A stretch of 64,000 bases of DNA from positions 57,921-121,920 of the forward strand of contig JAAEZT010000006.1 in NCBI GenBank assembly GCA_018222765.1, in the 5' to 3' direction. The first letter of the stretch is position 1; each line of letters opens with the position of its first letter. Origin of the DNA: a bacterium. Lineage in GTDB: Bacteria; Verrucomicrobiota; Verrucomicrobiia; Verrucomicrobiales; Akkermansiaceae. Below, piece after piece: positions 19,169 through 31,580 of the stretch. Under the pieces are notes generated by a model. It saw nothing but the letters and a program-made list of their open reading frames with translations, searched no databases and was not told where the DNA came from. A program made the position numbers and the translations under genes.

Positions 19169-20401
19169 ATGAACTTCAGATTCAGATCCACCTATTTCGC
19201 CCTCAGCATTCTCCCTGCCACCGCTGGCGAAGACGCTATCAACTCTGCCAAGGGAGGACTCCCCCTTCCTCCTGCCACAGACTATTCTTCGAAAGGCGTC
19301 ATCGACCTCCCCAAGTTGACTTCCCAACCAAAATCTCCGTGGAATTTTGGCTTCGGGATCTCGGGGCGGCAAATCGGAAAAATCCGCTTTGATACCGCCC
19401 CAACCAGGCTCTCTGTTCCGAATGCCTTTGGAGCGAGTTCATTCACAATCCCTTCTAGTATCGGGTCGGAAACGGGTCTCTTCAACCGGGAATACGACAA
19501 CGGCTTTGTGAACCCCGGACCCCGAACTGCGGCAACCGGTAGAACGACCGACTATGGATACGCCACTCCTGACCAGATTCAGATCAATCGATTGGAGTTT
19601 TATGCCGACGGAGGGGAACGCCGCGTTGTCACGACATCGAACTCTCTCTCACCTAGTGATTGGAGTACCGAAGATGATTGGGAGATCTCGCCATCCCTAA
19701 CTCTGAACCGTCTCACCGATTTGGGAAATGGTTGGAGCGTCGGCCCCTCCCTCCATCTGAGCTTCACCAACTTCGACGGACAACAAGGAGGATTAAATAG
19801 CCTCAACGCAATCGAGACCCGAAGCATCTTCGACGTCAGAACCATCGATCAATTCGATTCCACTGGACTGGTCCTTCCCAATGCCCCCTACGTCGGTTCT
19901 CCCGGCGCCGTCGCACCGCTCCTGCCCGCCGAACCAATTGCCGGCGCAAGATCCTACGAAGATTCCCTCCAAATGGCTCCCGACAATGCCGTATTCTCTG
20001 ACTCCATTTATGAAAACCTCGACGTCAATCTATTCGGTTTCTCGATCGGCGCGGAGGCCATTTATCAGTCGGAGAGCAATTTAATCACCGGCATCGGAGC
20101 GGGATTTGTTCTGAACTTTGCGGACTGGGATGCAAATCGCAGTGACCAACTTATTCAGGTCACTAACGGTGGACCTCCGGTTGAAGTTGGATCATCCAAC
20201 TCCGAGAACTCCGGAACGGACGTCCTCTATGGATTCTATCTTCAGGGCACAATCGGTTACCAAATCAATGAATCATGGTCGATGCAAGGAAATGTCCGCT
20301 ACGACTGGAGCGAGTCCTTGAGGGACTCAGTCGGCGAGAGTGACTTCGACGTCGACCTCTCCGGATTTAGCCTCGGAATGGGCGCAACCTACTCTTTCTA
20401 A
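19169..20401 (+). CDS. Putative outer-membrane beta-barrel protein
   Basis: 410 residues from ATG 19169 (signal-like MNFRFRSTYFALSILPATAG; an upstream in-frame ATG at 19136 overlaps the previous gene by 14 bases). The second half shows alternating amphipathic strands rich in Gly, Asn and aromatics (FGFSIGAEAIYQ; GFYLQGTIGYQIN; SMQGNVRYDW) and the chain ends in Phe after GMGATYSF, the usual beta-barrel end recognised by Bam. No enzymatic motif. It follows the giant DUF11 protein closely and is probably co-expressed; it could be a partner, porin or anchor for that protein (inference). Its stop is 1 base from the stop of the convergent gene. Confidence 0.72.
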   Translation: MNFRFRSTYFALSILPATAGEDAINSAKGGLPLPPATDYSSKGVIDLPKLTSQPKSPWNFGFGISGRQIGKIRFDTAPTRLSVPNAFGASSFTIPSSIGSETGLFNREYDNGFVNPGPRTAATGRTTDYGYATPDQIQINRLEFYADGGERRVVTTSNSLSPSDWSTEDDWEISPSLTLNRLTDLGNGWSVGPSLHLSFTNFDGQQGGLNSLNAIETRSIFDVRTIDQFDSTGLVLPNAPYVGSPGAVAPLLPAEPIAGARSYEDSLQMAPDNAVFSDSIYENLDVNLFGFSIGAEAIYQSESNLITGIGAGFVLNFADWDANRSDQLIQVTNGGPPVEVGSSNSENSGTDVLYGFYLQGTIGYQINESWSMQGNVRYDWSESLRDSVGESDFDVDLSGFSLGMGATYSF

Positions 20402-20402
20402 G

Positions 20403-21260
20403 TTAAAACCGCTCAAGAATCGGAGCCAACCTCCGCGCGGTTTTCTCGGGCCAATGGTCTTTGGGAGTAAATAATGCTGCGTCCAGCGATGAATGCTCCG
20501 GCCAATTTGCTTCCAGGGGAATCATGGAGATCGCCCGCTTGATAATCCGACCGCTCATTTCCGCGTTCGCCGCCAGGTGCTCCACCACAGAGCTCGCATC
20601 AACAACTTCACCTTCCTCTCTCCAACAATCGTAGTCGGTCACCATTCCCAACGAGGCAATGGCCATCTCCGCCTCCCGTGCGAGCTTGGCTTCAGGGAGA
20701 TTGGTCATTCCGATAATGTCATAGCCAAAATGGCGATAATAGTAGGACTCTGCCCGTGTTGAAAAAGCCGGGCCATCCATGCAGACATAAGTCCCGCCAT
20801 TTTGAATCTGCGCTCCCTCTTGCTCTCCTGCGCGTTGAAGAATCTCGCGCAAGTCATTGCTGGTAGGATTGGCAAAGCTGACATGAGCCACGATCCCTTC
20901 TCCAAAAAAGGTATTATTCGCGCGCTGGCTGGTGCGGTCAAAATACTGGTCCGGAATAACAATCGAACGAGGTGGATATTCTTCCTTCAAACTCCCCACC
21001 GCAGTCGCGCAAATCACCCAGCGGACGCCCAGCGAACGCAAGGCCCAAAAATTAGCGCGGTGATTCACCTCAGTCGGCAGAATGGAATGCCCTTTACCAT
21101 GCCGAGATAAAAACCAAACCTGTCTTCCCTGGTATTGCCCACCGATCAAGGAATCAGAGGGATCACCAAAAGGCGTCGTTACATTTCGTTCCTCAACATT
21201 CTCAAGACCTTCAAATCCTGAAACGCCACTTCCGCCGATAATACCAATTGCCGGATTCAT
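20403..21260 (-). CDS. mtnP: S-methyl-5'-thioadenosine phosphorylase
   Basis: Cleaves methylthioadenosine with phosphate to adenine and 5-methylthioribose-1-phosphate. 285 residues of the PNP/MTAP family: IGIIGGSG at the N-terminus, the phosphate-binding LSRHGKGHS, VMDGPAF-like VCMDGPAFSTRAES and GMTNLPEAKLAREAE, which carries the MTAP-specific variant of the base-binding loop (family knowledge). The ATG overlaps the stop of the DUF368 gene by 4 bases, implying coupling. Purine nucleoside phosphorylase activity of the trimeric class is the alternative, less likely given the MTNLPEAKLAREAE loop. Confidence 0.93.
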   Translation of the reverse strand: MNPAIGIIGGSGVSGFEGLENVEERNVTTPFGDPSDSLIGGQYQGRQVWFLSRHGKGHSILPTEVNHRANFWALRSLGVRWVICATAVGSLKEEYPPRSIVIPDQYFDRTSQRANNTFFGEGIVAHVSFANPTSNDLREILQRAGEQEGAQIQNGGTYVCMDGPAFSTRAESYYYRHFGYDIIGMTNLPEAKLAREAEMAIASLGMVTDYDCWREEGEVVDASSVVEHLAANAEMSGRIIKRAISMIPLEANWPEHSSLDAALFTPKDHWPEKTARRLAPILERF

Positions 21261-22204
21261 ACTGCTTTATTTTTATGAGCGATTCGATCGATGATAACGA
21301 TCAAGCCGATTCCAATCGCAACCGCACCGATCTCCAACCAGGTTTCTCCCCGCGCAAAATCCGGAAGAGACCAATCCTTGAATCCGATAATCTTCTCCTT
21401 CGCCTCTCCGTGCCGATCAGTGATCAAGGTGGTCATCGTGGTTTTCCAGGGCCAAATGATGACTAACGACCCCGTCACAAATCCCGTGATCGCGCTGACA
21501 GCGTTATCATGATGGGTCCGAAAGAGCCAACTGAGGAGTCTCGAAAGTACCAGAAGCCCCACCACCGCGCCAATTCCAACCGGAATTAAAATCGGAAGCG
21601 CCGTCTTTAAATCACCACCAAAAAGCGCGCTGAGAGAATCGAGCATGATGAGCTCATAATTCCCCATCAGAAGCAGAACGAAGGAACCGCTCAAACCCGG
21701 AATAATCATGCTGCACATCGCAACCACACCGCAGAGCCCAAGGTAGATTGGATTGTTACTCTCCGAGCCAGGAGTGAGAAAAGCAATCGACACCGCAATT
21801 CCGAGCCCTACCAAAAAAACCAAGAACACCGAAGCATCCCACTTTCGAATCATTTTGCCAACCGAAGGAATGGATGCCAAAATCAGACCGAAAAATAAAG
21901 AGAACACGAGAACCGGATGATGCTCAAAACCCCACTTTAGGAGTTTTGCCAGCGTCGCAAATGCAAGGACCACGCCAATCCCCATCGAAAGAAGAAATCG
22001 CCCGTCGACTTTAGCCCAAAGGTCTTTGATTTGAAACTTTGACCCCAGCTTAACAGCCTCAACGTCGAAGGATTTCAGAGCCTCAATGAGACGTTCATAG
22101 ATCCCCGTGATAAAAGCGATCGTACCACCGGAAACCCCGGGAACAACATTGGCTGCTCCCATGGCAAAGCCCTTCAAGGCGGTGGCCAGATCCTCTTTGC
22201 GCAT
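21257..22204 (-). CDS. DUF368 membrane protein (PopT-like, candidate undecaprenyl-phosphate translocase)
   Basis: 315-residue polytopic membrane protein. The N-terminal signature KGFAMGAANVVPGVSGGTIAFITGIYERLI and the repeat MCSMIIPGLSGSFVLLLMGNYE are diagnostic of DUF368. Members of this family (PopT) have been shown to recycle undecaprenyl phosphate across the inner membrane for peptidoglycan and surface glycan assembly; that function is transferred here by family. It lies 2 bases downstream of icd and overlaps mtnP by 4 bases. The company of icd and mtnP gives no obvious functional link, so the cluster may be only a transcription unit. Confidence 0.9.
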   Translation of the reverse strand: MRKEDLATALKGFAMGAANVVPGVSGGTIAFITGIYERLIEALKSFDVEAVKLGSKFQIKDLWAKVDGRFLLSMGIGVVLAFATLAKLLKWGFEHHPVLVFSLFFGLILASIPSVGKMIRKWDASVFLVFLVGLGIAVSIAFLTPGSESNNPIYLGLCGVVAMCSMIIPGLSGSFVLLLMGNYELIMLDSLSALFGGDLKTALPILIPVGIGAVVGLLVLSRLLSWLFRTHHDNAVSAITGFVTGSLVIIWPWKTTMTTLITDRHGEAKEKIIGFKDWSLPDFARGETWLEIGAVAIGIGLIVIIDRIAHKNKAV

Positions 22205-22206
22205 TT

Positions 22207-24907
<2,701 letters not shown>

Positions 24908-26143
24908 ATGAGCGATGCTTCCCAGCCGGTAAAACCCAAACGTAAGCGAGTCAATGTCCGTCGACCTGATGTCATGACCTTGGTCCAAGCCGAAGTAGAG
25001 CGACATTACCACTCGCCCATCGTGGAAAAAGTGCGTGATCGGGGAGGTTCGATGCAAATCGGCAACACCACGGTGCGACTCGCGGAGCAGTTTGGCTTCT
25101 GCTACGGCGTAGAGCGCGCCATCGATCTGGCCTACGCCGCGCGGCGGGTTTTTCCGGATCAGCGTATTTTTCTCATTGGAGAAATCATTCACAATCCCGA
25201 GGTGAATCGTCAGTTGATCGAGATGGACATCGTCTCCCTTCCTTGGGAGGAAATCACTGATGACTACGACAAACTCACCGAAGATGATGTTGTCATCGTT
25301 CCCGCTTTCGGCGCCCCAACATCCTTCACCGAGAAGATCGAAGCACAAGGCTGCAATATCATCGATACGACCTGCGGCGACGTCATGAAAGTTTGGCGAC
25401 GCGTTCGCACTTACGCCAAATCTGGTGTCACCTCACTCATTCACGGGAAACGTGATCACGAGGAAACTCTCGCCACCGCCTCCCGTGCCGTCGGCGACGA
25501 TGGCAATGGCCACTACCTCGTCGTTCTCACTCTCAAAGAGACTGACTACATCTGCGATTACATCCGTAACGGTGGCGATCGACAGGAATTCTTGAACAAT
25601 TTCACCAAAGCACACTCAGAAGGCTTCGACCCCGACATTCATCTCAAGGAAATTGGCGTCGCCAACCAAACAACCATGTTGAAGAGCGAGACCGAGGAAA
25701 TTCAAAATCGCGTCAAGAAAGCCATCAGCGACCGCGATGGATCACCTGATAACTTCCAGGTTTTTGATACAATCTGTGGGGCAACCCAGGAGCGACAAGA
25801 CGCCCTCTTCGACATGCTCACCAAGCCCATGGATCTCCTTCTTGTTGTCGGCGGATATAACTCGTCGAACACAACACACCTCGTCGAGATCGGGCAGGAA
25901 AACCTTCCCACCTATTTCATTCGCGAAGCATCTTGTTTGGAATCTCTCGAAACAGTCGTTCATTTCGACCTCGAAGAAAAAGCTGAGGTTGAATCAGACA
26001 ATGTTCTCGCCGGATTTGACGACCAAGCCGCCACTATCGGCATAACCGCCGGGGCCTCATGCCCCGCCAACTTGATCGAAGAAACCATCGTAAGAGTTCT
26101 CTCGCTTCGCGGCATCGACCGGGAAGCCATCGAGCAGGCCTAA
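24908..26143 (+). CDS. ispH: 4-hydroxy-3-methylbut-2-enyl diphosphate reductase, long (plant/cyanobacterial) form
   Basis: Last step of the MEP pathway, giving IPP and DMAPP. 411 residues, about 100 more than the E. coli type, with the N-terminal extension and internal insertions of the plant/cyanobacterial form. The three [4Fe-4S] ligands are visible: Cys65 in FGFCYGVERAI, Cys in IDTTCGDV, and Cys in AGASCPANLI; the GEIIHNP and ANQTTM motifs are also present. The stop codon overlaps the stop of the convergent TPR gene by 4 bases, so no terminator fits between them. Confidence 0.97.
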   Translation: MSDASQPVKPKRKRVNVRRPDVMTLVQAEVERHYHSPIVEKVRDRGGSMQIGNTTVRLAEQFGFCYGVERAIDLAYAARRVFPDQRIFLIGEIIHNPEVNRQLIEMDIVSLPWEEITDDYDKLTEDDVVIVPAFGAPTSFTEKIEAQGCNIIDTTCGDVMKVWRRVRTYAKSGVTSLIHGKRDHEETLATASRAVGDDGNGHYLVVLTLKETDYICDYIRNGGDRQEFLNNFTKAHSEGFDPDIHLKEIGVANQTTMLKSETEEIQNRVKKAISDRDGSPDNFQVFDTICGATQERQDALFDMLTKPMDLLLVVGGYNSSNTTHLVEIGQENLPTYFIREASCLESLETVVHFDLEEKAEVESDNVLAGFDDQAATIGITAGASCPANLIEETIVRVLSLRGIDREAIEQA

Positions 26144-27813
26144 CCTTTGATCAACTCAATTCTTTTCCGAATCTGTTCTGCGGCGTCCTTGCGGTCCAGC
26201 CCCAGAAGGGCATTGCGATACCCCTCCAGCACACCCACATGATTGGGCCTGAAATCGAGCCCCTCCCGATAAGCTAACGCGGCCTTTCCGGGTTCGCCCA
26301 AGACCAGATAAAACGCACCTAGGCGGGCCTGCATGGGATAATCAATCGCGGCAGGTAGCAAGTTGGTCGGACTCCCCTGTCGTTCAATCGCTCCTTTGAT
26401 ATAATTAATCGCCCCGAGCCGAGCCGCACCCTCGTCCTGCATCGCCAACATTCCCCGCAACTCGGAAACCGCGACCCCCAGAGTATCTCTCGCCCTGACC
26501 CAGTCGGAATAAGAACTCGTCTTCGCCACTGCCTCCTTCATGCCCTCCAAACTCTTGGCGTGTTGAATAAGGAGTCCGAATAAGCCTTCGGCAACTTTGA
26601 AATCTTTTGCCGCAAGCGCTTTTCGCACTCCGAAGTAGAAAGCCAAATTATCTCGATAAACTGCCGCGAAAGATTTGTCCTCGTGCCATTCTCCATCGGA
26701 TAAGGCCTCCAATTGCTTTTGCGCGGCACTCCACTCCTTCGTGGAGGAACGTCCCATCGCCAACCTTGCTCCAATCGTCCGGCCTTCCCACATCAAGAGA
26801 CTCGCTCCCCTTGAAAAAATCCGCTCGGAATCGACTTTCAAGGAAGCCAATTCCTCAGTAATGGGAAGTGATTTCTCGTAGTGTCCCAGCACAGTATGGA
26901 GATTAGCCTGATAAATTTTCGCCCGAATCCATCCATCACAATCGTATCTCGAAACACCTTCGGCTTTCATGTAGTTCTCGTAAAAATCAATCGCCTTTTG
27001 GCATGCCGCGAGGGCCAAAGCCGCATTGCCGCACTTCGCTTCCACATGCGTGAGCACCAAATGGAATATCGGTGACTCCGGCTGCTTCTCGACCAACTTC
27101 CGGGCATAGGGCAGCACATCTGCTCGCAGTTTCTCGCCTTTTAACGGCGACTCCGATTGACTCGTCACCCAAAAGGAAATCACGGAAAGATTGTTCGGAT
27201 TTTCTTCCACCATCTTTTTTAAGCTCTCCGACGCCTTCTGCTGTCCAATGCGGGGCTCTCCATTACCATCAAAACCATCTCTCGTGAGAAAATTACCCAG
27301 CAGACGGGATTGAACGTCGTTGGGAAATTTCCTTGCGATCTCTTGGAATGCTTCCCCCGATGAGCGTACACCGTCGGTAATCAATTGGGCCGCGGCATAC
27401 GCATACCCTTGTTCAAGCGGCACTCCTTTTTTAGCCTCAAGCAGAGTGACCATCCGCTCGATCGCGGCCTTGCGTTGACGATAAAATTCATGGTTTCGTC
27501 CAGCCAGACTCATCGTGATTCCCCAATAGGCCATGAGGCAACCAGGGTCGGCTTGTGCCGCTGCACAGAAATGACGGTAGGCTTCAAAATCCCAAGGGGC
27601 ATTGAGATAGGCCATTCCGAGCTGAACATGTTTGGAGGCCTTGGCTGATGTCGTCGAAACCGCAAAGGCTGTATCGGACAATCCCCCGACCAATTTTGGC
27701 GGAGCCAATTTCGCCACCACCGGATGCACCACCGATTTCACCTCAAAATCCTCCTGTGCACCTGCAAGACAGATGATTCCCAATAGGATCGAGCATACTC
27801 GCTTCAGCATCAT
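26140..27813 (-). CDS. Secreted TPR-repeat protein
   Basis: 557 residues from ATG 27813 (27810 also possible). This start gives a clean signal peptide, MMLKRVCSILLGIICLAGA; the frame is open to 27936 but that extension overlaps the divergent proC start. The body is alpha-helical with TPR-like units (KHVQLGMAYLNAPWDFEAYRHFCAAAQADPGC; GKAALAYREGLDFRPNHVGV). Such proteins with an early AYWGITMS stretch occur widely as periplasmic or exported TPR proteins of unknown role. Divergent from proC with an 80-base gap and tail-to-tail with ispH. No enzymatic motif seen. Confidence 0.82.
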   Translation of the reverse strand: MMLKRVCSILLGIICLAGAQEDFEVKSVVHPVVAKLAPPKLVGGLSDTAFAVSTTSAKASKHVQLGMAYLNAPWDFEAYRHFCAAAQADPGCLMAYWGITMSLAGRNHEFYRQRKAAIERMVTLLEAKKGVPLEQGYAYAAAQLITDGVRSSGEAFQEIARKFPNDVQSRLLGNFLTRDGFDGNGEPRIGQQKASESLKKMVEENPNNLSVISFWVTSQSESPLKGEKLRADVLPYARKLVEKQPESPIFHLVLTHVEAKCGNAALALAACQKAIDFYENYMKAEGVSRYDCDGWIRAKIYQANLHTVLGHYEKSLPITEELASLKVDSERIFSRGASLLMWEGRTIGARLAMGRSSTKEWSAAQKQLEALSDGEWHEDKSFAAVYRDNLAFYFGVRKALAAKDFKVAEGLFGLLIQHAKSLEGMKEAVAKTSSYSDWVRARDTLGVAVSELRGMLAMQDEGAARLGAINYIKGAIERQGSPTNLLPAAIDYPMQARLGAFYLVLGEPGKAALAYREGLDFRPNHVGVLEGYRNALLGLDRKDAAEQIRKRIELIKG

Positions 27814-27893
27814 GGCTTCTTTCTCGTAGAAAACCTCGTTGCTGGCAATGCCTTTCCCTCGACAGCGACGGTCCTTTGAGGCAAATCTTCGCC

Positions 27894-28703
27894 ATGACGA
27901 TTGGATTGATTGGATGCGGCAAGATGGGAACAGCACTCACCCTGGGAGCGATTCGTACCGGAGTGCTCTCTGAATCACAAATCCGTGTCTATGATCCGGT
28001 CGCGGCCGCCATCGAGAGTATTCAAAAAGAAGCGAACCTCGCCGCAGCATCCTCGCTCGAGGAACTCATTTCCTCCTGCGACACCTTTCTCCTCTGTGTG
28101 AAACCGTTCGATGTCTGCTCTGTTCTCGAAAAGATCGCCGCAGCCAGCAAGGGTCCAGAAAATGCCCTAGTCCTCTCCATCGCCGCCGGAATCACCCTTT
28201 CCAGCATGGAATCCTCGGTCGAGGGAAAAGCCCGCATCATTCGCATCATGCCCAATACTCCGGCCATGATCGGCAAGGGCGCTGCTGCTTATTCGTTGGG
28301 CGCCTCGGCAAAATCCGAAGATGGAGACTTCACCGAAAAACTCCTCTCATCAGTCGGTATAGCCTGCGAGGTCAAGGAATCCCTCCTCGATGCTGTTACC
28401 GGCACCTCAGGCAGCGGCCCCGCCTACGTCTACACCTTTATCGAGGCACTTGCCGATGGCGCTCTTCTCGAAGGAATCCCACGTGCCCAGGCATTTCAAC
28501 TTGCCGCCCAAACCGTTCTCGGAGCCGCCGCCATGGTGACAGAGACCGGCCTCCATCCAGCCGAGCTCCGCGACCGTGTTACCTCTCCCGGAGGAACCAC
28601 CATCGCCGGCCTACGCGCTTTAGAGGACGGAGCATTCCGGGCCACCGTTATTGACGCGGTTCATACCGCCACCGAAAAGGCGAAGGAACTCGGTCAGCAA
28701 TAA
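27894..28703 (+). CDS. proC: Pyrroline-5-carboxylate reductase
   Basis: Final step of proline synthesis: reduces P5C with NAD(P)H. 269 residues from ATG 27894, chosen because MTIGLIGCGKMGTAL places the Rossmann GxGxMG at the very N-terminus; ATG 27876 would add six residues. The C-terminal signature GSGPAYVYTFIEALADGA...TVLGAAAMV and ELRDRVTSPGGTTIAGL is the ProC family mark. proA is also in this window (43110-44372) but far away, so proline genes are dispersed. Confidence 0.97.
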   Translation: MTIGLIGCGKMGTALTLGAIRTGVLSESQIRVYDPVAAAIESIQKEANLAAASSLEELISSCDTFLLCVKPFDVCSVLEKIAAASKGPENALVLSIAAGITLSSMESSVEGKARIIRIMPNTPAMIGKGAAAYSLGASAKSEDGDFTEKLLSSVGIACEVKESLLDAVTGTSGSGPAYVYTFIEALADGALLEGIPRAQAFQLAAQTVLGAAAMVTETGLHPAELRDRVTSPGGTTIAGLRALEDGAFRATVIDAVHTATEKAKELGQQ

Positions 28704-28769
28704 TCCCCTCCACATTCTCTTTTTTCTTTCCCTGTTCAAACGTCCAGTTCAGCTTCCCTTCCGACCGAC

Positions 28770-29549
28770 ATGAAAATTATCGCTATTGCCAACCAGAAAG
28801 GAGGAGTTGGAAAAACAACCACCGCGATTAACTTTTCCGCCGGTCTCGCTGCAAAGGGCAAAAAAGTCCTCCTCCTAGATCTCGATCCACAGGCAAATGC
28901 CACCAGCGGACTGGGAGTGGAGTCCAGCCCGGAGGCCTGCATGTATTACCCGCTTCTCGGTCAAACCATGATTGAAGACAATATCGTCCAGACCCGCCTC
29001 GAAAACCTCTTCATCGTCCCGGGCGACATGGATTTGGCCGGCGTGGAGATCGAATTGGCCCAAATGGACGACTATCTCAGTCGTTTGCGCAAAATCCTAA
29101 TGAATATGGCAAAAATTAGGAATTTCGACTACGTCATCCTCGACACTCCGCCCTCACTAGGCGTCCTCATGACCTCCGCACTCGCGGCAGCCGACGAAAT
29201 CATCATTCCCCTTCAATGTGAGTGGTTTGGGCTCGAAGGCCTCTCAAAAATCGTCCACGTCATCGAGCTGATTCGTGACTCCGGGTCAAATGTCCAACTG
29301 GAGGGCATTCTCATGACCATGTTTGACGGTCGAACCAATCTCTCCCGCGATGTCGTCGCCGAAGTGGAGAAATATTTCCCGGAACAGCTCTACCGCGCCA
29401 TCATTCCTCGGACAATCCGCCTCGGTGAGGCTCCCAGCCACGGGAAAACGATCTTCGAACACGACGCCAGAGGAGGCGGCGCAAAGGCCTACGAGCGCTT
29501 TACGGACGAATTTCTGGCCCGGAAAGCGATCGAGCCCATTGGATTATAG
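28770..29549 (+). CDS. parA: ParA/Soj-family chromosome-partitioning ATPase
   Basis: 259-residue deviant-Walker ATPase: NQKGGVGKTTT (Walker A with the signature Lys), LLLDLDPQANAT (Walker A'), and YVILDTPPSLG (Walker B). Size and the absence of an N-terminal helix-turn-helix place it with chromosomal Soj/ParA. The usual partner parB is not adjacent: proC precedes it by 66 bases and mreB follows after 159 bases. Function in origin segregation is inferred from family; an orphan ParA-like positioning role for another cargo is also possible. Confidence 0.9.
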   Translation: MKIIAIANQKGGVGKTTTAINFSAGLAAKGKKVLLLDLDPQANATSGLGVESSPEACMYYPLLGQTMIEDNIVQTRLENLFIVPGDMDLAGVEIELAQMDDYLSRLRKILMNMAKIRNFDYVILDTPPSLGVLMTSALAAADEIIIPLQCEWFGLEGLSKIVHVIELIRDSGSNVQLEGILMTMFDGRTNLSRDVVAEVEKYFPEQLYRAIIPRTIRLGEAPSHGKTIFEHDARGGGAKAYERFTDEFLARKAIEPIGL

Positions 29550-29708
29550 CAGTCCCGCCGTGGAACATCGATCATTCAGGCGAGGAACACAGGATGCGGC
29601 TTGACCATCCAAGGCCCTCTCTCCATCTTAAGGTCTCCCGAAGGTAAAGTTCCTTAACTTTTCCCAAGTATCGGGGTAACCTTTATTTAATTTTTTCCCT
29701 TTTAATCA

Positions 29709-30734
29709 ATGTTTGCACGACTTTTTGGACTGCTGTCGAACGATATCGGAATCGACCTCGGCACAGCGAATACCCTAGTCTACCTCAAGGACCAGGGCAT
29801 CGTCCTCAGGGAACCGTCGGTGGTGGCTGTGAAAGCCGGAACCAACGAAGTTCTCGCTGTCGGTGACGACGCCAAGCGCATGCTCGGCCGAACTCCCGGC
29901 AATATTGTGGCGATCCGCCCGCTCAAAGACGGAGTGATTGCCGATTTCGAAGTCACCGAAGCGATGCTTCGACACTTCATTAAAAAAGTGAGCGGCAAAC
30001 GCCGCGCCCACCCCCGGGTGGTCATCGCCATACCCTCGGGCATTACCGAAGTGGAACGCCGCGCGGTAAAAGAATCCGCCGAGCAGGCAGGAGCCCGCGA
30101 AGTCTACCTCATTGAGGAACCGATGGCCGCCGCAATCGGCGTCGGGCTGCCCGTTCAAGACCCTTCGGGTAATATGATTGTCGATATCGGTGGAGGCACT
30201 ACAGAAGTCGCACTGATCTCACTATCCGGTATCGTTTACGCCCGCAGTGTCCGCACCGCTGGTGACGAACTAGACGAATCCATCATTTCCTACATGAAGC
30301 GGGCCTACAACCTCATGATTGGCGAGCGCACCGCCGAGGACATCAAAATCCGCATCGGTTCCGCTGCCCCGCTTCCCAAGGAAAGCACCATGGAAGTGAA
30401 AGGTCGTGACCTTGTTTCCGGACTCCCAAAAACAATCAAAATTTCTTCCGATGAAGTTCGCGGCGCCATGGCTGATCCGCTGACCAATATCGTCGATGCC
30501 GTCCGCACCACCCTCGAACGTTGCCCGCCGGAACTGGCTGCCGACCTCGTTGACCGGGGAATCATTCTCGCCGGCGGTGGAGCTCTCCTGCGAGGACTCG
30601 ACAAACGCCTTCGCGAAGAAACCGGACTCCCCGTTCACGTCGCCGAGGACCCCCTCAGTGCCGTTGGTGAAGGAACCGGAATGGTCCTCAGTGAAATTAC
30701 TTTCTTACGACAAGTGACAAATTCCGACCGCTAA
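29709..30734 (+). CDS. mreB: Rod-shape-determining protein MreB
   Basis: Bacterial actin that organises lateral wall synthesis. 341 residues with phosphate-1 [12 protein letters not shown], phosphate-2 [14 protein letters not shown], and the adenosine motif [14 protein letters not shown]-terminal [14 protein letters not shown] is consistent with the membrane-binding segment of MreB. First gene of mreB-mreC-mreD-mrdA-rng, all on the plus strand with gaps of 12-28 bases. The 159-base leader (29550-29708) ends in a T-rich tract and presumably carries the promoter. Confidence 0.98.
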   Translation: MFARLFGLLSNDIGIDLGTANTLVYLKDQGIVLREPSVVAVKAGTNEVLAVGDDAKRMLGRTPGNIVAIRPLKDGVIADFEVTEAMLRHFIKKVSGKRRAHPRVVIAIPSGITEVERRAVKESAEQAGAREVYLIEEPMAAAIGVGLPVQDPSGNMIVDIGGGTTEVALISLSGIVYARSVRTAGDELDESIISYMKRAYNLMIGERTAEDIKIRIGSAAPLPKESTMEVKGRDLVSGLPKTIKISSDEVRGAMADPLTNIVDAVRTTLERCPPELAADLVDRGIILAGGGALLRGLDKRLREETGLPVHVAEDPLSAVGEGTGMVLSEITFLRQVTNSDR

Positions 30735-30755
30735 TCCCGGTCAAATGATTCGGTC

Positions 30756-31568
30756 ATGAGGCCCTTCAATTTCTTCGCTCTTCTGCTCTTCACAGCAGGA
30801 CTCGTGTGGGTATTTACCCTCAGCGAAGATGCAGTACGTCAGGTTCAAAAAGCCTACTACTCCGCCATCAGCCCCATGATTTCCAAGGGAGCAAAAGCCG
30901 AAAAGTTTGCCCATGATTTCATTCAGGAGGTAGAGCACTCCTCCGACCTTAAAAAGCAACTGGAACAAAGCCAACGCGAGCGTGATCGCTTTAAATTGAT
31001 CGCCTCACGGGTCCGGGAGCTTGAAGGAGAAAATAACGAATTGCGCAGTGCACTATCGTTTCAAAAACAAACCGAATTTGATGTTATCGCCTCGCGGGTC
31101 ATTCGCAGGCAACCCCATCTTTGGAATAGCACAATTGAGATCAACCGCGGTGCCGGAGAAGGCATGGGGGTTTCGCTCTGCGTGCTGGCGTCCAATGGTG
31201 GTTTGGTCGGACGAGTCAGTCTCCCCGGAGACAATGTCTCGTCAGTCCTTCTCATCACAGATGAAGAATCACAGGTTCCCGCACGTGTCGAAGGCACGTC
31301 GGAGGTCGGCCTTATCGTTGGCCAGCGAACCGCATACGGTGAGTCGCTCAAACTGCGTCTAACCTATCTCTCAAAAAACGCCATCCTCAAAAAAGGGATG
31401 AACGTTTATACCGACGGGCGGGGAAAGCTTTTCCCTGCAAACATTCCTATCGGAACCATCGACGAATTTGAAGCAGGCCCAGTATACGGCGAAGCGGAAA
31501 TCATTCCCGCTGTAGACTTTAACAACCTGAAGACCGTCTTTGTGATTACCGATATAACTGGTGATTAG
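30756..31568 (+). CDS. mreC: Rod-shape-determining protein MreC
   Basis: Bitopic periplasmic scaffold linking MreB/MreD to PBP2. 270 residues: one N-terminal membrane helix (FFALLLFTAGLVWVF), a coiled coil (about residues 60-100, LKKQLEQSQRERDRFK and onward), then the beta-barrel MreC core (VIRRQPHLWNSTIEINRGAGEGMGV; GLVGRVSLPGDNVSSVLLITD). Length and order are normal. Starts 21 bases after mreB. Confidence 0.95.
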   Translation: MRPFNFFALLLFTAGLVWVFTLSEDAVRQVQKAYYSAISPMISKGAKAEKFAHDFIQEVEHSSDLKKQLEQSQRERDRFKLIASRVRELEGENNELRSALSFQKQTEFDVIASRVIRRQPHLWNSTIEINRGAGEGMGVSLCVLASNGGLVGRVSLPGDNVSSVLLITDEESQVPARVEGTSEVGLIVGQRTAYGESLKLRLTYLSKNAILKKGMNVYTDGRGKLFPANIPIGTIDEFEAGPVYGEAEIIPAVDFNNLKTVFVITDITGD

Positions 31569-31580
31569 AACAGACTCCTC

